Source: Sulfolobales archaeon (GTDB lineage: Archaea; Thermoproteota; Thermoprotei_A; Sulfolobales; NBVN01). Taken from it: 64,000 nucleotides of DNA. How positions within the stretch are numbered: the first letter of the stretch is position 1; each line of letters opens with the position of its first letter. The stretch is taken from the NCBI GenBank assembly GCA_026419835.1, contig JAOAKQ010000001.1:186001-250000 (forward strand), given 5' to 3'. The notes beneath the pieces are model-generated. The model saw nothing but the letters and a program-made list of their open reading frames with translations. It did not search any database and was not told where the DNA came from. Below, one piece after another: positions 1 to 8,678 of the stretch. The translations under genes were made by a program, and so were the position numbers.

Positions 1-1404
1 CCTGCGCTCAGAGTCTTAAGCAATTACCTGGAGCTTCTAAATAAATCGAGAGTAGCTAGAGGTAGGTCTCGGATAGAAGCCGGTGAGCTCGTTTTCTACG
101 TACTCAAGATATCTACTTTACCTACCTTCCTACTACTGCTATCTTCATACGCGATATCGGTACACCGCGGAGAATTCACTTTCTTCTACTATGCAATTCC
201 ACTAGCTCTTCTACTCTTCATTACATTACCGCTAGTGCTAGAGCTTCTAAGCTACTCTAGCTACGTGAAGAATTTGAGAGAAGACATTGCTTACTTCATG
301 GTAGTAGATGGTGTGTGCCCCGGTGATGACTTGATTAGAGATCTGGAGGAGGACTCCGACACTATATGCTCATTTCTTCCAGCACTATGTAGTGAAAGCT
401 CCAGGCTGAGGTTGTTCATGAAGTTCTTCCCGGGTACTAGAGGTATTAGAGAGTACGTGCTTAGAGCTCCCAAACCTATGAAGAAGTTGCTGCTTGAGTA
501 CGTAGTTACTCGCGAGAGTGCTGGCTTCGGTAACTGGATATACGGTAAGTTCCAAGACTCTCTCCGCGAGATCAAGGTTTCAACTAGAAACTCTCTGGAG
601 CTTAAGACAATTCTAAGTTTAACTACTGTCGTATTTAGCGGTCTAGCACCGTCACTCATAGCGCTAACGGCTCTAGTAAGCGGTCAGGAAGTACTCTACC
701 TATACCCTATAACGACCTTACCAGCTATAGCTATGGCCATCTCAGAGAGCTCTGTACCCAGAGTGCTCAGACTACCATCGGGGAGCGGGAGGATTAAGAC
801 GGTGGCGGCTCTACTGCCACTATCTCTCACACTGTACCCAGTGCTAGGATTGAAGAACTCGGTAGCCATAGCCGGACTGGTCTTTCTAAGCTTTGGAGTC
901 GTTGTGAGCGCGGAGCTCGTCAGAGCCTACCTAGAACTCGTTTCACTACCTTCACAAATAGCCGTTCTAGCCGATAAGCTACCTTACTCAAACAAACCCA
1001 TTGAACTGGTTAGAGAAAGTTTAGGTAGAGCTCTCGGTAAGAGTATCTTTACTTCAATCTGCTACTACATGCTACTAAAAGCCGTTAAGGGGGGTGGCAT
1101 AGATTCAGCGAAAATCATGGCTTTCAAGGACGTGGTCGAAGAACTGTTCTCCCTACTGAAGCAAAGCGCTGTCGTTAGAGCTCTAGTTCTAGCTACAGCC
1201 ATCCTCCTACCTCTAATCTCGGCGTACTCAATATCCCTAGCGGAATCTGTGAATTCAGCTACTGGAGTACTGTACACCTACTGCTTCACGTCATCACTCT
1301 TCTACAGTGCTGTAGCTACGCTAGCGGTCTTCGGAAGTCTTGAGAATACCCTACTGTTGGGACTAGTTATGATTGAACTCTACGTACTAGGTGTTACTCC
1401 ATGA
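1..1404 (+). CDS. T2SF/TadC-like integral membrane protein (5' end outside window)
   Basis: The reading frame is open from base 1, so the start codon lies upstream and only the last 467 codons are visible. The protein alternates soluble helical stretches with clusters of hydrophobic segments, and this arrangement occurs twice (soluble part then membrane segments near 130-180, again near 320-385 counted from the GTG at 235). This is the layout of the type II secretion F domain found in GspF, TadC and FlaJ platform proteins. Similarity is by pattern only; there is no short diagnostic motif. The stop overlaps the next start by 4 bp (ATGA), so it is translationally coupled to the following two genes. 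An F-like platform next to a VirB4-like ATPase suggests a surface or transfer apparatus; that role is inference. Confidence 0.6.
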   Translation, partial: PALRVLSNYLELLNKSRVARGRSRIEAGELVFYVLKISTLPTFLLLLSSYAISVHRGEFTFFYYAIPLALLLFITLPLVLELLSYSSYVKNLREDIAYFMVVDGVCPGDDLIRDLEEDSDTICSFLPALCSESSRLRLFMKFFPGTRGIREYVLRAPKPMKKLLLEYVVTRESAGFGNWIYGKFQDSLREIKVSTRNSLELKTILSLTTVVFSGLAPSLIALTALVSGQEVLYLYPITTLPAIAMAISESSVPRVLRLPSGSGRIKTVAALLPLSLTLYPVLGLKNSVAIAGLVFLSFGVVVSAELVRAYLELVSLPSQIAVLADKLPYSNKPIELVRESLGRALGKSIFTSICYYMLLKAVKGGGIDSAKIMAFKDVVEELFSLLKQSAVVRALVLATAILLPLISAYSISLAESVNSATGVLYTYCFTSSLFYSAVATLAVFGSLENTLLLGLVMIELYVLGVTP

Positions 1405-3470
1405 AAACTCCCGTAGCGGTCAAGGTCATTAAGCTGAGCAGCCTACTAAAAGACATCGGCGACGTCGAGAAGGTGGAGCTAGCTAGGAGTACTTCGGGAA
1501 AGCCAGCTCTTAAAGTTTCCGCGAGCGGCTACACCTACATCTACAGTCTCGTTGACGGAACTTCTAGAAGAATATCTCTGGGTACCGCAGACAGACCTCT
1601 AGAGCTAGGTGACGTAGCTATTAGGCGCGGTGATGGCGATGTAGTGCTCACCGTTAGAGGTAAGGTATTTAGAGGTTGGGGGTTCGTCGATGCTTACGAG
1701 ACGTCTACCTACGTAGCTGTATGTAGAAGAAGTAGGTGTGTTACCGGTATAATCGACCTAGTTGATGGCGAGACGAAGCTCTACAGTCTGGATGTACCGG
1801 AATTGCGCACTCTCAGTAAAGAAAGTGTAGTTAGCGTTGGGTACGGAGGTTTCTCGATGAGCGGTAGATCGGTAACCGTATCTACATCAGTAAACGGTGT
1901 TGAAGTACTTCCAGGTTTCTTCAAGTACGTTGCTAGCTGTTCTTCTGGAGACTACCTAGTAGATAGGGAGGGTTTTCTAGTTAGAGTTAGAAAGAGTTCT
2001 CTAGGCGTAGTGGGGAAGGTGGGTGATGTCGTTTCAGCTGCGTGTGTAGGTGATGGAGTAGCGGTTGCTAGTGGAGAAGGACTTAAGATAGTGAGGTACG
2101 GAGCCTACACGACGATTCTAGGAGAAGTCGTTAGAGAGGTATCTTCTCATAAAGACGTAGTTTCTATAGTCAATAGGTCGGGCTTGGTCAGGGTTTTAAG
2201 TAGGAAGAACTCGTACACACTCGATTCCCCGGCACTGAAGACGTGCAAGCTAACAACGGCCGGTCTCGCATGTCTTACCGAGGACTCGGTCATCTTCCTA
2301 GAACCCGAGGTTCTTGCTGATGTAGTAGTTGAGATCCGCTTAGATAGCGAGAGCGGCTTAGCTGAGTTAATCGCTAAGCCGTGGTTTGAGTCGTGCCGAT
2401 ATCTAGTACACCCGAGAAGCGTAGCCGTACTTAAAGAAGAGGTGGGTAGCGGTGTGCTTCGCGCTAAGCTGTACTCAAAGGTTCTAGGATGGGAGGGCTA
2501 CGTTAGAGCCGTTGTAGAGTGCCCAACCTATAGTAAGAGTACTGAAGAACATGTTAGATTCGGTAGTGTTGAAGTTGAAGAACTTACTGAGAAGTTCGTG
2601 GCTGTAGCTAGATACGGCAGACTTCTTGAAAGTAGAGATAGCAACTGTGTAGGTAGATTCACACTTAGACTAAGAAATCCACTCCCAGTTCAAATCCCAA
2701 TTGAAGTTAGATTCGATGGAGTAGAGAACGTTAGCTCATCACTTAGTAGCGCTACAGTAGACCCAGGGTACAGTAGTGTATCGGCTAGATTCGCCGGGAA
2801 GTGCCTGGAGGGCAAGGGCTTGCTGGTTAAGCTGATAGCGAAACCGGGCTTCGTTGAATCTGATGAACTAGCTTCTGTCTACATAGATTCTAGGGAGTTT
2901 AAGTTAGTAGACCGAAATTGCTGCGAAGACGTTGAAGTTGCTAATGACGGGTCGAGAACGGTTATTAGAGCGGTGGGCAGGTACTTAAAACTGCACTGCC
3001 TGGACGGTAAGATACTCGAGGGTAAGAACGTTCTCTTAGTAGAAAACTGCGAAGAACCGGCTCTTCTAGAAGTAGCTGAAGTTGTTGATGTGAATGGCGA
3101 GTTATTCGAGTTTAGTACTAGTAGAGTACTGAGAGAAGCTACTCGGAAGTGCCTCTCCGGAGCTAGCACTAGCAGAGTTCACGACGGAGGTTTCTACTCG
3201 GATTGCTCTAAGTACGAAGTACCCCTAGGTGGAGGTCTCTACGCAAAGATCGAGTATAGCGGTAGCTATAAGATCGCTACGTACGTAGGCGGAAGTAAGC
3301 TATCTGAAGTAGAGCTCAGCTCAGCTCACCTACTAGCCGGAATCTCGCTTAGTCTAGGTACCGGTAGAGTTGGGCTGTGGTGGAGGGACTTGGTCGAGAT
3401 AGCACTTAGATCAGCTCTAGCTGTGGGTAGCTACATGAGGGAAGTAATTCTTGAGAATCCCGGTGCTTGA
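1401..3470 (+). CDS. Large beta-rich protein of unknown function in secretion-like operon
   Basis: A 689-residue protein I do not recognise as a named family. The first 300 residues contain repeated short strands separated by GD/GDG turns, resembling beta-propeller blades. From about 310 to 520 the pattern changes to long strands typical of Ig-like or Fn3-like domains (for example the segment containing LRLRNPLPVQIPIEVRF). It has many cysteines, often in pairs such as CRRSRC. No convincing signal peptide or transmembrane helix is visible. The ATG overlaps the upstream stop by 4 bp and its own end overlaps the next gene by 20 bp, so the three products are probably made together. A scaffold or sensor role in the same apparatus is inference. 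Confidence 0.6.
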   Translation: MKTPVAVKVIKLSSLLKDIGDVEKVELARSTSGKPALKVSASGYTYIYSLVDGTSRRISLGTADRPLELGDVAIRRGDGDVVLTVRGKVFRGWGFVDAYETSTYVAVCRRSRCVTGIIDLVDGETKLYSLDVPELRTLSKESVVSVGYGGFSMSGRSVTVSTSVNGVEVLPGFFKYVASCSSGDYLVDREGFLVRVRKSSLGVVGKVGDVVSAACVGDGVAVASGEGLKIVRYGAYTTILGEVVREVSSHKDVVSIVNRSGLVRVLSRKNSYTLDSPALKTCKLTTAGLACLTEDSVIFLEPEVLADVVVEIRLDSESGLAELIAKPWFESCRYLVHPRSVAVLKEEVGSGVLRAKLYSKVLGWEGYVRAVVECPTYSKSTEEHVRFGSVEVEELTEKFVAVARYGRLLESRDSNCVGRFTLRLRNPLPVQIPIEVRFDGVENVSSSLSSATVDPGYSSVSARFAGKCLEGKGLLVKLIAKPGFVESDELASVYIDSREFKLVDRNCCEDVEVANDGSRTVIRAVGRYLKLHCLDGKILEGKNVLLVENCEEPALLEVAEVVDVNGELFEFSTSRVLREATRKCLSGASTSRVHDGGFYSDCSKYEVPLGGGLYAKIEYSGSYKIATYVGGSKLSEVELSSAHLLAGISLSLGTGRVGLWWRDLVEIALRSALAVGSYMREVILENPGA

Positions 3471-5163
3471 ATTTAGAGATGGCGTTCTAGTCATTAGAAG
3501 GAACTCGGAAGTATGTGTTAAAGGATTCGTCAAAGTAGCTAACGTTAGTACAGCTATTCAAGACTTAGACGACAGTACTTCAGTAAAGTACATCAAGTCC
3601 TACGTGAACTCACTCAATCTAGGGTACCCCCTAGAGTTCTACACCGTAGTTAAGCCTATAGATAGAGTTGAGTTCGCTAAGAACTTGGAGAGAGTCGTTG
3701 TCGAGAACGCTATCGTATACGAAGTAAATAGACTTAGAGTTGACAGCAAGATGAAGGCTGAGAGAGCTAGGTTGGTAAGGAATAGAGTTCTCAAAGAATC
3801 TATACAACCCTTCGAGATAGAGGTCCACGTAGCCGCCTCAGCTTGCGCTGAGGAGCTTTCTGATTCTCTGGAGCTACTCAAGACAAGGCTCAGAATTTTG
3901 AGGAACGTAATGAATTCTCTGGGGATAGATGTTGAAGAAGTAGATGCTGAGAAGACGTCTTTTAAACTACTCGCCGCCGGGTTGCGGTCCGAGAGAAGGA
4001 CTATCTTCAGCAAACTGTTGGATAGGCTTAGAAGGAGATTTATCGTAGCCGACCTAGTCTCCGTACTGCTATTCACATTTACTCCTCTACTGGGTAAGGC
4101 TAAGTTCACTCTCAGATCGTCGGGAGTGAAGCTTGGGGTAGATCTAGAGAGTGGTGAAGAAGTATACTGGAATCTGAATGAATCAGCATCACCCCACGTA
4201 CTAGTGGTTGGACCTTCTGGAATGGGTAAGACTACCCTTCTAGCTGAACTATCACTATCTCTCAGCAGGCTCGGTATCGGAGTTCTAGTCGTAGATCCGA
4301 AGAACGAGTACAGAAGGATCTTTGAATCTCGCGGTGTTAATGTCCACCACTTTACGTTAGGTAAGAACTTCTCGATAGGGTTGGTGGACGTTCTAAAGAC
4401 TTTGCGCAGCTCTCTATATAGAGATGTTGTGGAAGTCTTAATAGATGTGCTATCAGCACATCGAGAACTCGGTAAGAAGGATGTTTTCTCGTGCCTCTAC
4501 TCAGCTCTCAGCGGCCTTACCTCAATTCCCGAAGGAGGGGACCTGAAGTTGTTGAACTACTTGAAGAGAATGACTAGGTACTGCTCTGAGGAGTACTCGG
4601 AGTACACTACAAACAAAGTTCTGTCTACACTAGCGGTAGTTTCAGTAGGTGAGAGCACTCTAGTTAAACTCGTGAGAGAACTTAGCGGAGTGTCTGTAGT
4701 AGACCTATCGGCAGCTCTCTCTATAGATACATCGATCCTGCCCCTACTCTTAAAAGTAGCTTCGATAGCCATAAGAAGCTCTGAGAATGTGTTGGCTAGA
4801 AAGTTGAAGTACGAAAAAATGATCGTAGTTGATGAAGCTTGGATTGCGCTTAAAGACGACTCGCTCGAAATCGTAGAGGAGTTGATTAGAGTAGGGAGGA
4901 GTTTCGGTACTATAGTAGCTCTAGCTACTCAAGCTATAAGAGATTTCACTAAGACCCTGGGACCTCTAGCGGATAGCCTAGGACTGCTAGTAGTCCTACC
5001 ATCAACCAGCACCGAATACTGGGAAGAGGTAGGTAAGGTACTTAAAGTAAGTAGTGAGCGAGTAGAAAAAGCAAGGTCTCTCGGAAGAGGCTACGCTCTC
5101 GTAAGAATGGCTCCAGACCCTAGAGCCACTTTAATTAAACTAGCTCTTCAGCCTAGCAGTTAA
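3451..5163 (+). CDS. VirB4/HerA-like ATPase of secretion-like operon
   Basis: A 570-residue protein with a TTG start inside the end of the preceding gene. The P-loop GPSGMGKTT sits near residues 254-262, followed by VDPKNEY, the pattern of the HerA/FtsK/VirB4 superfamily. Walker B with the VirB4-typical DEAW motif is near 461-464, and the LATQ sensor motif near 491. The N-terminal 200 residues are helical, with a hydrophobic stretch near 198-215. VirB4 and the crenarchaeal CedB power conjugation-type DNA transfer. The partner here is an F-like platform, which normally works with a GspE/TadA ATPase. A translocation motor is likely; the substrate is unknown. The short hydrophilic tail ends just before tRNA-Asn. 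Confidence 0.75.
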   Translation: MRIPVLEFRDGVLVIRRNSEVCVKGFVKVANVSTAIQDLDDSTSVKYIKSYVNSLNLGYPLEFYTVVKPIDRVEFAKNLERVVVENAIVYEVNRLRVDSKMKAERARLVRNRVLKESIQPFEIEVHVAASACAEELSDSLELLKTRLRILRNVMNSLGIDVEEVDAEKTSFKLLAAGLRSERRTIFSKLLDRLRRRFIVADLVSVLLFTFTPLLGKAKFTLRSSGVKLGVDLESGEEVYWNLNESASPHVLVVGPSGMGKTTLLAELSLSLSRLGIGVLVVDPKNEYRRIFESRGVNVHHFTLGKNFSIGLVDVLKTLRSSLYRDVVEVLIDVLSAHRELGKKDVFSCLYSALSGLTSIPEGGDLKLLNYLKRMTRYCSEEYSEYTTNKVLSTLAVVSVGESTLVKLVRELSGVSVVDLSAALSIDTSILPLLLKVASIAIRSSENVLARKLKYEKMIVVDEAWIALKDDSLEIVEELIRVGRSFGTIVALATQAIRDFTKTLGPLADSLGLLVVLPSTSTEYWEEVGKVLKVSSERVEKARSLGRGYALVRMAPDPRATLIKLALQPSS

Positions 5164-5215
5164 CTACAGCACAGCTAGTACCTACCCAGAAGTACTCGAA
5201 TCGAGAGCGAGAAAC

Positions 5216-5228
5216 AAAAGATATAAGG
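5216..5228 (+). promoter_or_regulatory. TATA promoter of tRNA-Asn
   Basis: The A/T run AAAAGATATAAGG is centred about 28 bases upstream of the tRNA 5' end, the expected archaeal TATA-box distance. Confidence 0.7.
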
Positions 5229-5251
5229 ATTCAGCGGTTTAGACTGTTGGT

Positions 5252-5328
5252 GCCGGGGTAGCTCAGCCAGGTAGAGCGCCGGGCTGTTAACCCGGTGGTC
5301 GGAGGTTCGAGTCCTCCCCCCGGCGCCA
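5252..5328 (+). tRNA. tRNA-Asn (anticodon GTT), CCA encoded
   Basis: The seven-base acceptor strands GCCGGGG and CCCCGGC pair perfectly. The D arm GCTC...GAGC is canonical, the anticodon loop reads TGTTAAC giving GTT, and the T arm is GGAGG TTCGAGT CCTCC. The discriminator is G at 5325 and CCA is genomically encoded at 5326-5328. There is no intron. Confidence 0.97.
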
Positions 5329-5432
5329 CTACTAGAACTGAAACTACGGTAAGCTGAAGCTATCGAAAATTGCGAAGATTTGAACTAAAAAGTAGTTTGA
5401 GTATATTTAGAGGTGCTCTGGGCTAGTTGGCG

Positions 5433-5624
5433 CTAAGCTGGGTAGTCTTCTGGTACTTTAGCTCTGAAGTACTTTCCACTCGGACTCTTGAAGAGCCCTA
5501 TCTTAACTCCCTTCCTTCCCTTAGGGGCTAGAGTCCAGATCTTCTCTGGAACTAGCTCTAGCTCCTGTCCTGTGTGTGGATCCTTCACCTTAACAGGGGG
5601 CTTCTTGCTCATGTACTTCACCAT
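5433..5624 (-). CDS. cren7: Chromatin protein Cren7
   Basis: A 63-residue basic protein containing the Cren7 core ELVPEKIW followed by [22 protein letters not shown], which matches the SH3-like fold of this family closely. Cren7 binds the DNA minor groove without strong sequence preference and compacts and stabilises crenarchaeal DNA. A TATA-like element at 5644-5653 (minus strand GTTTAATA) is about 26 bases from the first ATG at 5624, so the mRNA is probably leaderless from that ATG. An internal ATG at 5612 would give the usual family length of about 59 residues. Transcription converges on tRNA-Asn. Confidence 0.95.
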   Translation of the reverse strand: MVKYMSKKPPVKVKDPHTGQELELVPEKIWTLAPKGRKGVKIGLFKSPSGKYFRAKVPEDYPA

Positions 5625-5855
5625 CGCTACACGTCTTACAGCACTATTAAACTTTACATGACTACTTCAGGTTGAAGCTCGAGGCCTACATGAACTCCAT
5701 ATCAAATCTTATCTGAAGATATATATCAAAGTAGACTCGGGACGGACTTTGAGCACGCATCGCCGTTCGGAGCGAGTTTCTTTAGTTATTGAAAAAGCTC
5801 AAGGTCTCAAGGTGATGTAGTGCTAGCAAACGCGCTGAGCCATTCCGTGATAGGA

Positions 5856-6434
5856 CTACAGCACTTCACTAAGTCTTCTAAGTATTACGTGCGGTTCGCT
5901 GAAGAGCTCCGCTCTAGATTCAATTAGTTTTCGGTCTAGTCTAAGCTTTCGAGACCTAACTAGTTCCCCGATCTTCCTTAGGGTCTCCAGGTCTTCGTCT
6001 CTCCCGGCAGCGGCTTTTAGAACTACGTAGTCTTCTACTCTAATAGCTCTTACCTTAATTCCTAGAACGTCGTATGTAATGGAGTCTTCAACTATTTCAC
6101 TAGGAATGTAGAAATCGTAGAGATTCTCGAAGAGGTCTACGGTCACCTCCTCACCTTCAATATAGCAGGTTACGCTCGGGGTACCTAGCCAGGTCGCTCC
6201 GAGCACGCAGCCACGCTCTCTAGCGAGCTGCTCTAGAATACCGTAGTTAGCTAGTACCGAGGTTGATGTAACTAGGAGATCTATATCTCCTTCGAAAGTA
6301 TCTCTTCCAGTAAATAGCTCAACGGAAGTACTGCCAATTACAACTCCATCAACTCCAGTACTTCTCAATAGGTCGATAACTCTACTCAGCACCCTACTTG
6401 AAAACACTCGTCCACCTACGCGTTTATTTCTCAA
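5856..6434 (-). CDS. Nucleotidyltransferase-fold protein (AbiEii/DUF6036-like)
   Basis: A 192-residue protein with a minimal nucleotidyltransferase signature. A glycine-serine turn, GSTSVELFTGR near residues 37-47, is followed by an acidic strand EGDIDLL near 49-55 and a later strand VTVDLFENL near 96-104 that could give the third carboxylate. The C-terminal part is helical and includes VEDYVVLKAAAGRDEDLE, as in AbiEii-type and related nucleotidyl transferases. The substrate is unknown. No antitoxin-like partner is adjacent on the same strand, so a toxin-antitoxin role is not supported. Its start is close to a weak A/T-rich stretch. Confidence 0.65.
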   Translation of the reverse strand: MRNKRVGGRVFSSRVLSRVIDLLRSTGVDGVVIGSTSVELFTGRDTFEGDIDLLVTSTSVLANYGILEQLARERGCVLGATWLGTPSVTCYIEGEEVTVDLFENLYDFYIPSEIVEDSITYDVLGIKVRAIRVEDYVVLKAAAGRDEDLETLRKIGELVRSRKLRLDRKLIESRAELFSEPHVILRRLSEVL

Positions 6435-6526
6435 CTAGCTTATAAGGTGATTCGCAAGCTGCGATCCGTCGAGAAGAGAGGGTTTGGAGTGGTCAAGTAG
6501 AGTTGCAGAATCCTAGCGAGTGCGCA

Positions 6527-6694
6527 CTACTTCTTTATCCCTATCCGCTTTTTCTTAGGTCTTAAATTCCTACTTCTACATCTTCTACACTTAGTCGCCC
6601 CGGGAGGATTTCTAGCTCCGCACTTTCTACACACTAACCTATCCAGCAGCCTGCTCTCAACTATTTTTAGGAGTGTCGGGTCTGTAACCGGCAT
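6527..6694 (-). CDS. rpl40e: Ribosomal protein L40e
   Basis: A 55-residue reading frame beginning [18 protein letters not shown]. It carries a four-cysteine zinc ribbon, CRKCG at residues 22-26 and CRRC at 36-39, separated by [10 protein letters not shown], and ends in a basic tail [11 protein letters not shown]. This is the archaeal L40e pattern over its whole length, a component of the large ribosomal subunit. The ATG at 6694 lies about 30 bases from a TATA-like element shared with the divergent KH-domain gene at 6771. It is too short for common length cut-offs and easily missed. Confidence 0.93.
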   Translation of the reverse strand: MPVTDPTLLKIVESRLLDRLVCRKCGARNPPGATKCRRCRSRNLRPKKKRIGIKK

Positions 6695-6718
6695 TGGGTA
6701 CCCCAGCTACTGGGCAGT

Positions 6719-6734
6719 ACACACTTAAAAGTTC
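6719..6734. promoter_or_regulatory. Shared divergent TATA element between L40e and the KH/AspRS operon
   Basis: The sequence ACACTTAAAAGTTCGG is nearly palindromic at its core (ACTTAAAAGT). It lies about 30 bases from the L40e ATG on one side and about 40 bases from the start at 6771 on the other. One element could therefore direct transcription both ways; this is inference from spacing. Confidence 0.5.
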
Positions 6735-6770
6735 GGGTTGAAATATGTTTCGGATGCAGCATAGAGATGG

Positions 6771-7298
6771 TTGAAGTTGAGAATACCTCTGGACCAGCTA
6801 TGCGTGAAGTCTGGTGTGCTGTGTCCTAGGTGTGAAGCGCTAGTTAGTAGTGGTGCTGTCACGGAGCTGGACCTAGAGGTAATGAGGGTACTTCTCAAAG
6901 CTGAGTCGACTCCGGACTACAGGTTCTTAAAGGACTCCGAGTACGTTAAGTCCGTAAATCTCGGAGGGGTTCTAGTTGTACAGCTCGACACTCCACCTAC
7001 GGGCGTTGAAATGAGGTCTCTTACTAAGCTATCTAGGCACTTGGAAAACCACTTTAAAACCCGCGTTAGAGTAATTGATGCTAAGGGTACCAGCACTAAG
7101 GACTTGGTTAGAAGTATAATACAGCCAGCTAGGGTCCTGGGAGTAAACACTCTCTGGCTACCCGACGGCTCGATGGAGTACGTCGTTAGAATACCTAGAG
7201 CCGACCTCAAGCACCTCCCAGCACCTCAGGAAGACGTAGAGCACCTACTATCTCAAATAGTTGGTGCGAACGTGAGGATTAGGGTGACCGAGGGTTGA
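6771..7298 (+). CDS. KH-domain protein coupled to AspRS
   Basis: A 175-residue protein. A CPRC pair lies near residues 18-21. After a helical N-terminal half, the region from about 85 to the end ([35 protein letters not shown]) looks like a degenerate KH/NusA-like RNA-binding domain with an alternating strand-helix pattern. Conserved archaeal proteins of this type often precede aspS. Its TGA stop overlaps the TTG start of aspS (TTGA), indicating translational coupling. A role in RNA metabolism or translation is likely, but the exact function is unknown. Confidence 0.65.
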   Translation: MKLRIPLDQLCVKSGVLCPRCEALVSSGAVTELDLEVMRVLLKAESTPDYRFLKDSEYVKSVNLGGVLVVQLDTPPTGVEMRSLTKLSRHLENHFKTRVRVIDAKGTSTKDLVRSIIQPARVLGVNTLWLPDGSMEYVVRIPRADLKHLPAPQEDVEHLLSQIVGANVRIRVTEG

Positions 7299-8590
7299 GT
7301 AAGTACAGAACGCACCTATCGTCAGAACTAGGACCCAACCTAGATGGTGCTAGTGTTGTAGTAGCTGGCTGGGTTCACGCTAAGAGAGACTTGGGGGGTA
7401 AGAAGTTCCTGCTCTTAAGAGATAAAGACGGGGTCGTGCAGGTAGTTATAGGTAGAGATAGGAAGGACCTAGTTGAAGCGTTCTACACACTAACGCAGGA
7501 ATCTACCGTGTCGGTAGTGGGTACCGTGAGAGCCGACCCCAGAGCGCCCGGAGGATTTGAAATAGTGCCGAGCGGTATAGTAATCCACAGCCTAGCTAAG
7601 ACCCCCCTACCTCTAGACGTCAGCGGTAAGGTCCCGGCGGATGTAGATACTAGATTTAGGGAGAGGGTTCTAGATTTGAGGAGAGACGAGAGTAGAGCTA
7701 TCTTTAAGATACTCTCAGTGGCTCTTAGAGCAATAAGAGAAGAGCTCTACGGCATGGGCTTCGTAGAGGTCTTCACACCGAAAATAGTTGCGGCGGCAAC
7801 CGAGGGTGGGGCAGCTCTCTTCCCAGTAGCCTACTTCGGTCGAGAAGCCTACCTAGCTCAAAGCCCCCAGCTCTACAAGGAGCTACTAGCAGGCTCGCTC
7901 GAAAGAGTTTTTGAGATAGCCCCTGCCTGGAGAGCTGAGGAGTCCGACACCCCGTACCACCTATCGGAGTTCATATCGGTCGATATAGAGATGGCTTTCG
8001 CAAACTACGAGACCGTTATGAACGTTCTTGAGCGTGTTGTTGCTAGAGCCGTTAAGGAGGTTAGAGAAGTAGCTAGTAGGGAGCTCAAGTTACTGAACCA
8101 CGAGCTGCGGGAAATAAAGCTACCGGTAAGAAGAATTACGTACTCAGATTCTGTGAGGATCCTAGCTGAGAGCGGTGAGAAGGTGGAGGTAGGTGAGGAC
8201 CTCTCAACACCCCACCTAAGAAGGCTATCTGAGCTAATAGAGGAAGACGTCTACTTCATAGTTGACTGGCCGGATAGAGCGAGACCCTTCTACACGATGC
8301 CTAAGGAAGACGGAGTCTTCAGCGAGTCCTTCGACTTCGTTTGGAACTACCTCGAGATAGCTTCGGGAAGTACGAGAGTCCACAGAAAGGAGCTACTCGT
8401 TAAGAGATTGGAGGAACGTGGACTAAACCCAGAGAACTTCAGCTTCTTCTTGAAGTGGTTTGACTACGGAATGCCTCCTCACGCTGGGTGGGGTATGGGG
8501 TTGGCTAGGCTAGGTATGATGCTAACTGGAGCTAGGAACGTTAGAGAACTCACAGCTTTTCCAAGAGATAAGAGGAGGCTCGTACCGTAA
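7295..8590 (+). CDS. aspS: Aspartyl-tRNA synthetase (archaeal type)
   Basis: A 431-residue class IIb synthetase, which activates aspartate and loads it on tRNA. The N-terminal OB fold for the anticodon begins with [11 protein letters not shown]. Motif 2 is visible in [21 protein letters not shown] and motif 3 in [11 protein letters not shown] near the C-terminus. The length fits the archaeal form without the bacterial GAD insertion. The TTG start at 7295 overlaps the upstream TGA by 4 bp; a serine-lysine-tyrosine N-terminus follows. Archaeal AspRS can be non-discriminating and also charge tRNA-Asn; I cannot decide that from sequence alone. Confidence 0.96.
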   Translation: MSKYRTHLSSELGPNLDGASVVVAGWVHAKRDLGGKKFLLLRDKDGVVQVVIGRDRKDLVEAFYTLTQESTVSVVGTVRADPRAPGGFEIVPSGIVIHSLAKTPLPLDVSGKVPADVDTRFRERVLDLRRDESRAIFKILSVALRAIREELYGMGFVEVFTPKIVAAATEGGAALFPVAYFGREAYLAQSPQLYKELLAGSLERVFEIAPAWRAEESDTPYHLSEFISVDIEMAFANYETVMNVLERVVARAVKEVREVASRELKLLNHELREIKLPVRRITYSDSVRILAESGEKVEVGEDLSTPHLRRLSELIEEDVYFIVDWPDRARPFYTMPKEDGVFSESFDFVWNYLEIASGSTRVHRKELLVKRLEERGLNPENFSFFLKWFDYGMPPHAGWGMGLARLGMMLTGARNVRELTAFPRDKRRLVP

Positions 8591-8678
8591 ATCACCGCGG
8601 CGTAATATTCCGCAGTTAGTGTGTATAACCGGAGAGAGCTTGCCGGAGGATCGAAGAGAAGGTGGGTTCACGAGTTCT

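Noticed and set aside
5795-5860. Possible C/D-box small RNA (GTGATG followed by CTGA)
   Set aside because: The second box pair is incomplete and the box C match is imperfect; such short motifs occur by chance.
5856-6434. Toxin-antitoxin system based on the AbiEii-like nucleotidyltransferase
   Set aside because: No partner gene is adjacent on the same strand; the upstream neighbour is the ribosomal protein L40e.
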